Shown: piece after piece, positions 1-8,467 of the stretch
Numbering within the stretch: the first letter of the stretch is position 1
Layout: each line of letters opens with the position of its first letter
Assembly (NCBI GenBank): GCA_022826565.1
Contig: JAJDUP010000003.1
Coordinates: 176,373-240,372, forward strand
Length of the DNA: 64,000 bases
DNA from: Gemmatimonadota bacterium
GTDB taxonomy: Bacteria > Gemmatimonadota > Gemmatimonadetes > Longimicrobiales > Gaopeijiaceae
Reading direction: 5' to 3'
Notes under the pieces: generated by a model
What the model saw: only the letters and a program-made list of their open reading frames with translations
The model's database searches: none
What the model was told of the DNA's origin: nothing
Position numbers and translations under genes: made by a program

Positions 1-365
1 ATTTCGGCTCGCGTCTTCTGCAGGCGCTGTACGAACCCGAAGAAGTCCTCGGCCCGCAGGAAGAAGCCGCGGTGGGTCCGCCGGCGCCAGACGCCCTTCA
101 GCGTCGCGGCCAGCCTGCGCTGGCTGACGAGCGAGTCATCGGCGGATGTGTCGGCACGGCCCACCGCCGGCAGCTCCGCCGCGATCGCCAGCGCCTCCAG
201 GAGGGTGGATTTGCCGGACCCGTTCTCTCCGGCGAAGAAGGTCACCGGTCCGGGGAAGGCCAACTCCACCAGTCCCTGGAGCGCCGGGATGGTGAAGGGG
301 AACCGGTCCCGCTCCGAGGCGTCGGGATCTCCGAGACGGATTGAGGAGAGGATGCGGGCAGACAG
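1..365 (-). CDS. AAA family ATPase (COG3910-like), 3' part off the left edge
   Basis: The N-terminal part of an ATPase is visible; the rest lies beyond the window. The Walker A loop GENGSGKST sits at about residues 46-54 and follows a segment (RFPFTIPAL, then VTFFAGENG) that I associate with the small predicted ABC/SMC-like ATPases of COG3910. Role in the cell is unknown. The start is odd. The frame has a stop about 30 bases upstream, and no ATG, GTG or TTG occurs before the conserved RFPFTIPAL stretch. The only reasonable initiator is CTG at 365, preceded by AGGAG nine bases upstream. An indel that hides an ATG in the adjacent frame is the alternative. Family assignment is by recall and moderately sure. 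Confidence 0.7.
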   Translation of the reverse strand, partial: MSARILSSIRLGDPDASERDRFPFTIPALQGLVELAFPGPVTFFAGENGSGKSTLLEALAIAAELPAVGRADTSADDSLVSQRRLAATLKGVWRRRTHRGFFLRAEDFFGFVQRLQKTRAE

Positions 366-624
366 GTCGGACGTCTCCTGACAACGGGTGGGATGTCATC
401 CGGGAAGGATACCGGCCTGAATTGTTGTGGGGCCGGCACCGGGCGACAAGCAGGTTCCACCTCCCGCAGTCCGTGGAACGGGTCCCCCCGCTGCATTCGG
501 ACTTCGATGCATCCGCACTGGCCGCAGCGCTCTCGCGACTTGTCCGCCGCAGGATCACGCCGCATCATGGCACTCCAACCCGCGCTCGCTCGCCTGATTC
601 CGCACACCGACCGGAAGGCCAGTC

Positions 625-2709
625 ATGACAACACCGAAAGGCTCCCCATTCGCATCCGACCTGCTGCTTCGCACCCTCGTCGCGGCAGGCATGGCCCTGT
701 GCTGGATCGCTCCGCCGATCACGGCCCAGGAGGCCACCGCCGACTCCGAGGTCACCGTCGACGACCGCTGGAGCCCCGCCCTGAGCATGCGGTACCACCA
801 GGTCGGCGCAGTGGCGATCTCCCCGGACGGCTCCCGTGTCGCCTACACGGTGAGGGAACCCCTCATGGAGGGCGAGAAGTCCGAATACCTGACCCACATC
901 TGGCTGGCGAACGCGGACGGGAGCCGCAACGCGCAGTTCACGCGGGGGGCGTCGTCCGCATCCGGCCCCGCGTTTTCCCCCGACGGCCGGTGGCTGGCCT
1001 TCACAACCTCGCGTTCCGGCAGCAACCAGATCTGGGTCCTTCCCATGGACGGCGGAGAGGCGCGCCAGGTAACGGACGCGGAGCCGGGAGTGGGCCAGTT
1101 CCGGTGGTCGCCCGCCGGCGACGCGTTCGCCTTCGTCATGCGGGACCCGCAGACGGAGGAGGAGGAGACGGCCGCCAGGGAAAAGCGCGATGTGATTCTG
1201 GTCGACCAGAACTTCAAGTACGGTCACATCTACTCGGTCGCATTCGATCCCCTGGCGACCGAAACCGCCGAGGCGACGCGCCTGACCGAGGGCGACTTTC
1301 ACGTGACCGGCTTCGACTGGTCGCCGGACGGTGAGCGCATCGTCTTCGGGCACCAGGCGGACCCGCGCATCAACACCGGGCGGCTGTCCGGGGATATTGC
1401 GCTCGTCGGCAGTGCGGGCGGCGAGGTCACCCAGCTCGTGACCGGGGGCGGCATCGAGTCGTCGCCGCGCTGGTCGCCGGACGGGTCTCTGATCGCCTAC
1501 GCATCGACCGGCAGCCAGCCGGAACCGGTCGGCCTCGCGGACCTCTACGTCGTGGATCCCGAGAGCGGCGAGTCGCGGATGCTGGCGGAGACGCCGAACC
1601 GCAGCGTGTTCATTCTGGGGTGGTCGGTGGGCTCCGACATGGTGTACCTCAACGAGTCGCTCGGGACGACTCGCCACGTGATCGGCGTGCCGGTCGAGGG
1701 CGAGTCGATCACCCAGGTGACGGAGGGCGCCGGCGTAGTCGGATCGACCGCGCTCGCGGCCGAGGGGGGGATGCTGGCACTGACCTGGCAGACCAGCGAT
1801 GACCCCGCGGAGGTCTACATCACCGGCATGGGGGCTTTCGAGCCCGCGCAGCTGAGCTCCGTGACCGCCGACGCGCCCCGGCCGCCCATGGGCCGCACCG
1901 AGCTCCTGGCCTGGACCGCGCCGGACGGCACCCCGGTCGAGGGGCTGCTGACCTACCCGGTGGACTACGAGGAAGGCACGCGCGTGCCGTTGATCCTGAA
2001 TGTGCACGGCGGTCCTGCCGGGGTCTTCAGCCAGTCCTTCACCGGCGCCCCGAGCATCTACATGATCCAGTACTTCGCGCAGGAAGGGTTCGCGGTCCTC
2101 CGCCCCAATCCGCGCGGAAGCACGGGCTACGGGAAGGAGTTCCGCTACGCCAACATCATGGATTGGGGCTACGGGGACCTGTCCGACCTGCTCTCCGGCG
2201 TCGACGAAGTCATCGAGATGGGGGTGGCCCACGCCGACAGCCTGCTCCTGATGGGGTGGAGCTACGGCGGCTACATGACCTCCTTCGCGGTCACCCAGAC
2301 CGACCGGTTCCGCGCAGCGTCGATGGGAGCAGGGCTGCCCAATCTGGTCAGCATGGTGACGACCACCGACATCGGCGACTACCTGGCCGGACACATGGGC
2401 GGCGAGTACTTCGACGACTACGAGACCTACGAGAAGCATTCCGCCGTGTATCACATCAGGAACGTGACGACCCCGACGCAGGTGATCCATGGTGCACAGG
2501 ATCTGCGGGTCCCCTTCACTCAGGGTCAGGAGTTCTACACGTCGCTCGTGCGTATGGGCGTGGACACGGAATTCGTCGTCTACCCGCGTACCCCGCACGG
2601 CCCGACCGAGCCCAAGTTCCTGATGGACGTGTCGGAACGGATCCTGGTGTGGTTCAACAAGTACCTGAAGGGGCCGCGGCCGACGGCGGAGGAGGGTGGC
2701 GACCGGTAG
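625..2709 (+). CDS. S9 family prolyl oligopeptidase-type peptidase, exported
   Basis: A 694-residue serine peptidase of clan SC. A signal peptide covers about residues 1-35, with the hydrophobic stretch ending near ITAQEA. Then comes a TolB-like beta-propeller with repeated SPDG/RWSPDG motifs (about 60-420), followed by an alpha/beta-hydrolase domain. The catalytic triad is readable: Ser546 in GWSYGGYM, Asp626 in HGAQDLRVP and His658 in RTPHGPT; the oxyanion segment NVHGGPAG precedes them. It should cut short peptides in the periplasm or outside the cell. It stands alone, convergent with the D-aminoacylase gene. The ATG at 625 was chosen because the signal peptide starts there. Specificity (dipeptidyl versus acylaminoacyl) cannot be read from sequence. 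Confidence 0.93.
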   Translation: MTTPKGSPFASDLLLRTLVAAGMALCWIAPPITAQEATADSEVTVDDRWSPALSMRYHQVGAVAISPDGSRVAYTVREPLMEGEKSEYLTHIWLANADGSRNAQFTRGASSASGPAFSPDGRWLAFTTSRSGSNQIWVLPMDGGEARQVTDAEPGVGQFRWSPAGDAFAFVMRDPQTEEEETAAREKRDVILVDQNFKYGHIYSVAFDPLATETAEATRLTEGDFHVTGFDWSPDGERIVFGHQADPRINTGRLSGDIALVGSAGGEVTQLVTGGGIESSPRWSPDGSLIAYASTGSQPEPVGLADLYVVDPESGESRMLAETPNRSVFILGWSVGSDMVYLNESLGTTRHVIGVPVEGESITQVTEGAGVVGSTALAAEGGMLALTWQTSDDPAEVYITGMGAFEPAQLSSVTADAPRPPMGRTELLAWTAPDGTPVEGLLTYPVDYEEGTRVPLILNVHGGPAGVFSQSFTGAPSIYMIQYFAQEGFAVLRPNPRGSTGYGKEFRYANIMDWGYGDLSDLLSGVDEVIEMGVAHADSLLLMGWSYGGYMTSFAVTQTDRFRAASMGAGLPNLVSMVTTTDIGDYLAGHMGGEYFDDYETYEKHSAVYHIRNVTTPTQVIHGAQDLRVPFTQGQEFYTSLVRMGVDTEFVVYPRTPHGPTEPKFLMDVSERILVWFNKYLKGPRPTAEEGGDR

Positions 2710-2745
2710 CGGGCGCCCGAACCGACCCCCGCGGCTGGAGCCGGA

Positions 2746-4353
2746 CTAGCTCACCGGCCTCCGCACCGGCCCTCGCAGCCAACGCCCCGGCTTCTCGCCG
2801 GTCAGGCCGCCGGCCCGGATCACCGGCACGCCGTTCACCAGCAGGTCGTTGATCCCGACGCTGTACTGGTGCGGGTCCGAAAACGTCGCGCGGTCGGCGA
2901 TCACGTCCGGGTCGAAGACCGCGATGTCGGCGCGCATCCCCTCGGCGATCACGCCCATGTCCTCGCGGCCGAGCCACTGCGCCGGCATCGAGGTCATCTT
3001 CCTGACGGCCTCCTCCAGGGTGATCACGCCCAGTTCGCGCACATACCTGGCCAGCACGCGCGGGAACGCGCCGTAGCTGCGCGGGTGCGGGTAGCCGATC
3101 CCGTACCCGACCGCGTCGCCGTCCGTCTCGATCATCGCCAGCGGGTGCTGCATGATGCGGATGACGTCGCCTTCGTCCATGGCGTGGTAGATCGCGCTGA
3201 AGCCGCCCTGGAACTGCAGCTCGATCGCGAGCTGGATGCCGGTTTCGAGGTCGTTGGGAAGGCCCCGGTCGGCGGCGTAGTCGGCAAGCGTCCTGCCGTT
3301 GTACGACTCGTCCGAGCCGAGCACCCGGAACTGGATCCGCGACATGTCCGCGCCCACCCGGTCGGTCATGAAGATGCGCCGCATGTCGTCTTCCATGCGC
3401 GCCCGCGTCTCGGGGTCGGCAACCCTGGCAGCGAAGTCGTCCGGGCCCCCGGCAAGCGCCCACTGCGGGAACAGGATGGCCGAACTCGTACTCGAAGCCG
3501 CGTACGGGTACAGGTCGTGCGTGACCGTCAGCCCCGCCGCGTTGGCCGAGTCGATCATCGCCAGACTCCTCTCGCTCCAGCCCCACTGCCCCGCTCCCGA
3601 CGCCTTGTGGTGATTGATCTGGGCCGGGATGTCCGCCTCCTCCGCGATGCGGATCAGTTCCGCCACCGACTCCAGCAGCCCGCTCGCCTCGTTGCGCATG
3701 TGGCTCACGTAGATGCCGCCGTGGGCCGCCGCAACCTTGGCCAGCTCGATGACCTCCTCGGTCTCGGCAAAGTTGGCCGGCACGTACAGGAGCCCCGTCG
3801 AAAACCCCAGCGCCCCCTCGCGCATGGACTGGTCGACGAGCGCCCGCATCTCGTCCAGCTCGGCGGGCGTGGGCGCGCGGTTCTCCAGCCCCATCACCTG
3901 CTTGCGCGTCCACGTATGGCCGGAGAAGAACCCCACGTTGGGCGCCACCTCCAGCCCGGACGCGAACTCCTCCAGCGGCCAGGGCTGGTCGCCCGAGTGC
4001 AGCGACACGATCAACGAGGTGATCCCCTGCCGCAGGAAGTTCTCGGCCAGCGGGTAGTCGACGATCGTCTGCTGGACGTGGGAGTGGTTGTCGATGAATC
4101 CCGGCGTGACGACCTGACCGGCGGCGTCGATCACCGTGCGCGCCAGCGAGGGGTCGATGGGTTCCCGTGAAACAAGCGCGATGCGCCCGTCCACAACAGC
4201 GACATCGGCGCGGAAGCGGTCGGCCCCGGTGCCGTCGACGACGGTGCCGCCGGTGATGAGCACGTCGTAGCTCTGCGCTGCGATCGAGGCGTCCGGCGCG
4301 GGGGCGAGGGTCAGGGCGATGGCGAAGGCGAGCGGTGCCAGTGCGGATCGCAT
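2746..4353 (-). CDS. N-acyl-D-amino-acid deacylase family amidohydrolase, exported
   Basis: A 535-residue metal-dependent amidohydrolase of the D-aminoacylase type. The signal peptide ends around ASIAAQSYD. The opening ITGGTVVDGTG and metal motif GFIDNHSHV (His90, His92) are followed by YVSHMRNEA, the INHHKASG loop and a C-terminal MIETDGDAV segment, all in the order expected for the family. The reaction is removal of the acyl group from N-acyl-D-amino acids; other D-peptide or hydantoin-like substrates remain possible. The gene is monocistronic, and its promoter region carries a strong palindromic operator at 4402-4428. That operator resembles the one before the BNR protein gene at 43947, so the two may share a regulator. 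Confidence 0.9.
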   Translation of the reverse strand: MRSALAPLAFAIALTLAPAPDASIAAQSYDVLITGGTVVDGTGADRFRADVAVVDGRIALVSREPIDPSLARTVIDAAGQVVTPGFIDNHSHVQQTIVDYPLAENFLRQGITSLIVSLHSGDQPWPLEEFASGLEVAPNVGFFSGHTWTRKQVMGLENRAPTPAELDEMRALVDQSMREGALGFSTGLLYVPANFAETEEVIELAKVAAAHGGIYVSHMRNEASGLLESVAELIRIAEEADIPAQINHHKASGAGQWGWSERSLAMIDSANAAGLTVTHDLYPYAASSTSSAILFPQWALAGGPDDFAARVADPETRARMEDDMRRIFMTDRVGADMSRIQFRVLGSDESYNGRTLADYAADRGLPNDLETGIQLAIELQFQGGFSAIYHAMDEGDVIRIMQHPLAMIETDGDAVGYGIGYPHPRSYGAFPRVLARYVRELGVITLEEAVRKMTSMPAQWLGREDMGVIAEGMRADIAVFDPDVIADRATFSDPHQYSVGINDLLVNGVPVIRAGGLTGEKPGRWLRGPVRRPVS

Positions 4354-4401
4354 GGGTTCTCCGGTGGTTCTGGTCGGCAGGGAAACCGCGTAATCTCGAC
4401 G

Positions 4402-4428
4402 TTACATAATGTAAATCCGGGTTTACAT
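4402..4428. promoter_or_regulatory. Palindromic TTACAT/ATGTAA operator upstream of D-aminoacylase
   Basis: Two overlapping palindromes lie 49-75 bases before the D-aminoacylase start. One is TTACAT-A-ATGTAA (4402-4414, perfect). The other is ATGTAAA-TCCGGG-TTTACAT (4409-4428, perfect seven-base arms). The block is AT-rich in a GC-rich chromosome and lies where a promoter is expected. Three half-sites in a row suggest a dimeric repressor or activator (PadR- or GntR-like by shape, which is inference). Confidence 0.65.
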
Positions 4429-4519
4429 TTGTGCCGTCGGTGAACGGCGACCCCGGCCCCGGCAGCGCGCAAACCCGCGGCGTGCGGCCGGGCATTATCC
4501 CGCGGGGCTCCAGGCAGTC

Positions 4520-5293
4520 ATGAGAATCGCAACCTGGAACGTGAACTCGGTCAAGGCGCGGGAGGCGCGGGTCCTCGGGTGGCTTCGCAATCACCGCCCC
4601 GATGCGCTGTGCCTGCAGGAGTTGAAGACCACTGACGAGGCCTACCCGGCGGAGGCGGTCCGGGGTGAGGGCTACGACTCGGCCGTGTACGGCCAGAAGG
4701 CCTTCAACGGGGTCGCGCTCATCAGTCCGCATCCGATCGACTCGGTCCAGCGGGGGCTGGGTGACGACGATCCGCAGGCTCGCCTGATCGGGGGAGTCGT
4801 GGGTGGCGTGACCGTCTACTCCGCGTATTTCCCCAATGGCCGTTCCGTCGGATCCGATGCCTGGGAGTACAAGCTGGCGTGGATGGGACGCCTTCTGGAC
4901 CTGCTGGAGAGCCGCCACGATCCCGCCGACCCCGTGGTGCTGACCGGCGACTTCAACGTGGCGCCGGACGATCTCGACGCGGCGGACCCCGAGAAGTGGG
5001 CGCCGAGCGTCCTCTGCCATCCGCTGGCGCGGGAGGCGCTGGAGAGGATTCGGGACTGGGGATTCGTCGATGTGGTGCGCAAGCACAACCCCGAGGGGCG
5101 GCTCTACAGCTGGTGGGACTATCGGCGGCTGGCCTTCCCCCGCAACGACGGTCTGCGGATCGACCATGTCTTCGCGACGGCGGCGGTGGCGGCAACATCG
5201 GCCGGCGCCTGGGTCGACCGGGACCAGAGGAAGGGACGGAAGACGGACGTTCCGTCGGACCATGCTCCCGTAGTGGCGGATTTCGCTCTCTGA
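4520..5293 (+). CDS. xth: Exodeoxyribonuclease III
   Basis: A 257-residue AP endonuclease and 3'-5' exonuclease of the ExoIII/APE1 family, acting in the cytoplasm on abasic sites during base-excision repair. The family motifs are all present: RIATWNVNSVKAR at the N-terminus, the metal ligand Glu34 in CLQELKT, TGDFNVAPDD, a C-terminal IDHVFAT and the final SDHAPV. Length matches the family. It sits alone between a divergent operator region and the TonB-like gene; three other base-repair genes (Fpg, AlkA-like, Ogt) follow within 8 kb. Confidence 0.95.
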   Translation: MRIATWNVNSVKAREARVLGWLRNHRPDALCLQELKTTDEAYPAEAVRGEGYDSAVYGQKAFNGVALISPHPIDSVQRGLGDDDPQARLIGGVVGGVTVYSAYFPNGRSVGSDAWEYKLAWMGRLLDLLESRHDPADPVVLTGDFNVAPDDLDAADPEKWAPSVLCHPLAREALERIRDWGFVDVVRKHNPEGRLYSWWDYRRLAFPRNDGLRIDHVFATAAVAATSAGAWVDRDQRKGRKTDVPSDHAPVVADFAL

Positions 5294-5326
5294 CGGAACC
5301 ATGACTGGCGATTGGAACTCTGAGGT

Positions 5327-5364
5327 GCCACTATGGTATACAACAGTTGAGCGGCCATAGTGGC
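5327..5364. promoter_or_regulatory. Perfect 10-bp inverted repeat before the TonB-like gene
   Basis: GCCACTATGG (5327-5336) and its exact complement CCATAGTGGC (5355-5364) flank 18 bases containing GTATAC. The repeat lies between xth and the next gene and ends just before that gene's purine-rich ribosome site. There is no T-run, so an operator or attenuator is more likely than a simple terminator. Confidence 0.5.
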
Positions 5365-5386
5365 TCGAACAACGCGGGGGGATGAC

Positions 5387-5968
5387 ATGGATCCGAGAAA
5401 GGCCAGGGAAAAAGGGCAACGGCGGGTGCTGCTCATGGGCGTTGGCGCCTCGATTGTCCTGCACGGCATGGTCTTCGGAGCTCTCAGCTTTCAGACCGCC
5501 GATTCGCCAGGATCCACCGCAGCCGAAGCGGGGCGGCCGGCCGCGCCCTTCGAGGTAGTGGCGCTGGAAATCGTAGACGTTCGGGAGGTCCCCGAGGTCA
5601 AGCCCCCGGATGTCGCGGCGACTGACCGCCCTGTTGTCGTTTCGCCCGCCCCCGAGGATCTGCCCGAACCGACGTCGAGCAGCATGGCCGCGGCCGCCTC
5701 GGCGGCCGAGGTCGCGACCCTCACGGTAGCCGATCTCATGGGCTCTACGTTGTCGTCCTCCAGCCTGGCCATGCGGCCCGCGGCCCAGCGGAACATCCCC
5801 GGCGCGTTCACGGGCCTGGCCATGGTGGACCCGCACGCCGGGCACGACCACGGCGACGAAGAGGAAGAGGGCGAAGGCTTCTGGAGCGCCCTCGGGAACG
5901 CCTGGGGCAAGGTCGGAATGGGGACCGGGGGCGGGAAGGTTTGCCGTCCCCCTGTGGTGATCCGCTAG
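5387..5968 (+). CDS. TonB-like membrane-anchor protein without a TonB C-domain
   Basis: A 193-residue protein. Basic residues are followed by one membrane segment (about 13-32) that carries the Ser-x3-His pattern (ASIVLHGM) seen in TonB/TolA anchors for contact with ExbB/ExbD. The rest is proline-, valine- and alanine-rich periplasmic sequence, then a His/Asp/Glu stretch (PHAGHDHGDEEEE) and a short Gly-rich tail. No TonB C-terminal domain is visible, so calling it an energy transducer is not justified. An in-frame GTG at 5360 lies inside the inverted repeat; ATG at 5387, six bases after a GGGGGGA ribosome site, is preferred. Function unknown. Confidence 0.6.
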   Translation: MDPRKAREKGQRRVLLMGVGASIVLHGMVFGALSFQTADSPGSTAAEAGRPAAPFEVVALEIVDVREVPEVKPPDVAATDRPVVVSPAPEDLPEPTSSSMAAAASAAEVATLTVADLMGSTLSSSSLAMRPAAQRNIPGAFTGLAMVDPHAGHDHGDEEEEGEGFWSALGNAWGKVGMGTGGGKVCRPPVVIR

Positions 5969-6076
5969 CCGGCGTTCAGATACCTCACGGCGCCCGGCGC
6001 GTGGGCACGGTCGGGGCATGAGCGCCGGCCCGCCCGGGCATCAGCCACCGTCCAGCGCCCTCGCTTGATCGGCACA

Positions 6077-6988
6077 TCAGCCGCCCTCCGGAGCGCGCTT
6101 CAGCGCCTCCAGATCCTCCAGCTTCCGCGGCCAGTCGCGCCGCAGCAGCCTTGAAAGGGCACGATCGGCCAGCAACCGCCCCCCTGTCTGGCATTCCGGG
6201 CAGTAGTTGGTCTCGCGCGTGGCGTAGACGATGCGTTGTATGGGGGTGCCGCACTGCGTGCAGGGGTCGCCGTACTTCCCGTGGGCGCTCATGGCCGGGT
6301 GAAAGGCGGTGATCCTGGCCGGGAAGGAGTCGCCGGCCTCCTCGATCAGCCGCTGCGACCATTCGGTGAGCGATGACAGCGTGGCCGCGTGGAGGCGGTC
6401 GATGTCGCGGTCGGTCAGCCGCGAGGTGAGCTTGACGGGCGACAGGCGTGCCCGCAGGAGGATTTCGTCCGAATGGGCGTTGCCGATCCCGGACAGGATG
6501 CGGGGGTCGGTGAGGGCGCGTTTCAGGGTGCGGTTCTCGCGCCGGATCGCCGCCGCGAAGGCCGCGCGCGTCGCGTCGAGCGGATCGATCCCGCCCGGGT
6601 CGTGATCGTGCAGCGCCGCGGCGCCCCGCACCAGATGAAGGGACGCGCGCTTGTGGCTGCTCGCCTCGGTGAGGAGGAGTGTGCCGCGTGCGAAGTCGAA
6701 GGCCGCGTGGCCGAGCTTGCGGGGGATCGGCGCGGCGGGCTTCCTCCACTGGAAGCGGCCCGCGATCATGAGGTGGATGACGAGGAAGAGGTCTCCTTCG
6801 AGACCGATCACGACGCGCTTGCCGAGCCGCTCCAGGGACTCGACCACACGGCCGTGAGCGTGCGCAATCGGCGGATCGAAGCTCTTGAGGAGAGAGGGCG
6901 AACGGATCCGCACCGCTTGCAGTTCCTCGCCGAGGATGCGCGCGCGCAGTGCGTGAAGGTAAAGGGTGACCTCGGGGAGTTCAGGCAC
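6077..6988 (-). CDS. Fpg/Nei family DNA glycosylase
   Basis: A 303-residue bifunctional DNA glycosylase/AP lyase of the formamidopyrimidine type. The N-terminus MPELPEVT gives the catalytic Pro2 and Glu3; Lys57 lies in GKRVV; the helix-two-turn-helix part (LTDPRILSGIGNAHSDEIL) is intact; and a C-terminal zinc finger with paired Cys-x2-Cys motifs (CTQC...CPEC) follows. It removes oxidised bases such as 8-oxoguanine; whether it is Fpg or Nei class cannot be settled by eye. It is the last gene of a three-gene strand. Its ATG overlaps the end of the aldo/keto reductase gene by eight bases, implying coupled translation. Confidence 0.92.
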   Translation of the reverse strand: MPELPEVTLYLHALRARILGEELQAVRIRSPSLLKSFDPPIAHAHGRVVESLERLGKRVVIGLEGDLFLVIHLMIAGRFQWRKPAAPIPRKLGHAAFDFARGTLLLTEASSHKRASLHLVRGAAALHDHDPGGIDPLDATRAAFAAAIRRENRTLKRALTDPRILSGIGNAHSDEILLRARLSPVKLTSRLTDRDIDRLHAATLSSLTEWSQRLIEEAGDSFPARITAFHPAMSAHGKYGDPCTQCGTPIQRIVYATRETNYCPECQTGGRLLADRALSRLLRRDWPRKLEDLEALKRAPEGG

Positions 6989-7991
6989 GGCGCGCGTCCC
7001 CGTCCCGGTTGAGGTCGTACCGCATGATTCTGCCGTGCGGGCCGGCGCGGTCTCGTTCGGCTTCGTAGACGGAGCCGGGAACGGTGCCGGGGACCGCCGC
7101 CTCGAGGCGGGCGATGTTGGCCGGGGTGAGCGTCACCGCACGCGGATCGGGCGCAAGGCCGCGACGGCTGAGACCGACGATCGCGGCGCCGGCCGCCGGG
7201 CGGCTCAGGGCGTAGGCAACCGCCACGTCGGCCATGGTGGCGCCCTCCCGGACGGCGATCTCCTCCAGAGCCGCACGGCCCCGCTCGAGCACGAGCGGCC
7301 CACCGACCTCGCCGACAATCGCACGATACTTGTCGAGCGAGCGGGATTCCCGTGAAGGGCCGTTTGTCAGCAGGCCGCCGGCCAGCGTGCCGTAGCAGAG
7401 GAGCGTCACGCCCCGTTCGAGGCACATCTCCGCGAGTCCGTCCAGTGGGCGGCGATCCAGCAGCGACAGCTGGACCTGATTGGAGACGACCGGGATCCCT
7501 GCGTCCAGGAGGACATGCAGGCTGCGCTGGTCGAAGTTGGTCACCCCGACCTGGCGAATCAGCCCCGCCTCACGCAGCTCCGCCAGCCATTCCGCAGCCT
7601 GCACCCACCCCGGCACGGCAAGATCCCACCAGTGAAACTGGACCAGGTCGAGTGCGTTCACTCCCAGCCGGCGGCGCGATCGCTGCACGATGCGGCGCAT
7701 GTACCCCCGGTCGACGCCGTCCAGCACCCCCAGGTCCGGCACGAACTTGGTGTGAACGACCACCCTCCCGGCCGCATCCCCCCGGCTCGCGATCCACTCT
7801 CCCAGCAGCTTTTCGACGCCTACGTAGATATCGGCGCAGTCCAGCACGAGCGGACCGGGCCGCGCGGCGGCGGCGTCCAGCGCGGCGAATGCAAGATCGC
7901 GGCTCCAACCGGGGCCATGGCCGCGGGACAGCTGCCAGCACCCCCTGATCAGCCTGGAAGGAGACCGCCATGGGCGGGGCGGCCGGTTCAC
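6981..7991 (-). CDS. Aldo/keto reductase
   Basis: A 336-residue NAD(P)H-dependent oxidoreductase with the AKR barrel. Catalytic residues are recognisable: Asp and Tyr in LDCADIYVG, Lys in VVHTKFVP, His in LVQFHWWDL; VGVTNF and the C-terminal AIVGLSR cofactor segment follow. Substrate unknown. The reading frame is open far upstream, but GTG at 7991 forms a four-base GTGA overlap with the stop of the preceding TIGR04076 gene, and homology starts there. Operon: TIGR04076 protein, this reductase, Fpg. Confidence 0.88.
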   Translation of the reverse strand: MNRPPRPWRSPSRLIRGCWQLSRGHGPGWSRDLAFAALDAAAARPGPLVLDCADIYVGVEKLLGEWIASRGDAAGRVVVHTKFVPDLGVLDGVDRGYMRRIVQRSRRRLGVNALDLVQFHWWDLAVPGWVQAAEWLAELREAGLIRQVGVTNFDQRSLHVLLDAGIPVVSNQVQLSLLDRRPLDGLAEMCLERGVTLLCYGTLAGGLLTNGPSRESRSLDKYRAIVGEVGGPLVLERGRAALEEIAVREGATMADVAVAYALSRPAAGAAIVGLSRRGLAPDPRAVTLTPANIARLEAAVPGTVPGSVYEAERDRAGPHGRIMRYDLNRDGDARRA

Positions 7992-8335
7992 GGCGATGCC
8001 GGCCCGAGCGGAACCCGCGTCACGTCGCCGTGGCGGAACGTGGTGACGCCGGTGCGCGTGATCCGGAAGCGGCCTCCGCAGTGCGGATCGGGGCAGGCGA
8101 TTTCGGCGTCGGTGGTCATCCAGTCGCTGGGTTCGGTCTTGCGCTGCTTGGCCGGCAGGAGCGGGAGGAGCGCGGCCAGCGGGTAGATGGGGAAGCTCTG
8201 CCCGGGTGGGAGCGAGAGATTCTCGCCACTCAGTTCGAAGTAGTCGCCTTCGCGGTGATTGCAGACCATCTCCTTGTCTCCGGCCACGACTTCCACGCGA
8301 AGGTCGTAGAGTTGGAAGGCGTCGGAATCGGCCAT
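7988..8335 (-). CDS. TIGR04076 family protein
   Basis: A 115-residue protein resembling the TIGR04076 family: an N-terminal DLRVEVV segment, the pattern CNHREGDYFELSG, an internal hydrophobic stretch (PIYPLAALLPLLPAKQR) and a C-terminal CPDPHC with GGRFRI. The two Cys-containing motifs hint at metal binding, but the family has no established function that I know of. It is first in the operon with the aldo/keto reductase and Fpg, joined by a GTGA overlap. The divergent NhaC gene starts about 130 bases away. Confidence 0.75.
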   Translation of the reverse strand: MADSDAFQLYDLRVEVVAGDKEMVCNHREGDYFELSGENLSLPPGQSFPIYPLAALLPLLPAKQRKTEPSDWMTTDAEIACPDPHCGGRFRITRTGVTTFRHGDVTRVPLGPASP

Positions 8336-8467
8336 CTGTCAGCTCCTCGGTCGAATTGTCCGCGTGCGCGGTCGGCAGGCAGGCTGGACCAGCCGGAGCC
8401 GACACCCGATCATACACCGTCCCGCGCCGCCGCGCGCTCTTCGTTACCTCGCAACGCAACCGCCGCC

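Noticed and set aside
36..624. Small overlapping frames on both strands in the first 600 bases as separate genes
   Set aside because: Apart from the ATPase frame none has a motif, signal or convincing ribosome site; 366-624 is treated as intergenic.
565..2598. A 677-codon open frame antisense to the S9 peptidase
   Set aside because: Arg/His/Gly-rich, no domain motifs; a shadow of high GC third positions on the opposite strand of a clear gene.
2654..6019. An 1121-codon open frame overlapping D-aminoacylase, exonuclease III and the TonB-like gene
   Set aside because: It spans several well-supported genes in other frames and has low-complexity Arg/Pro/Gly composition without motifs.
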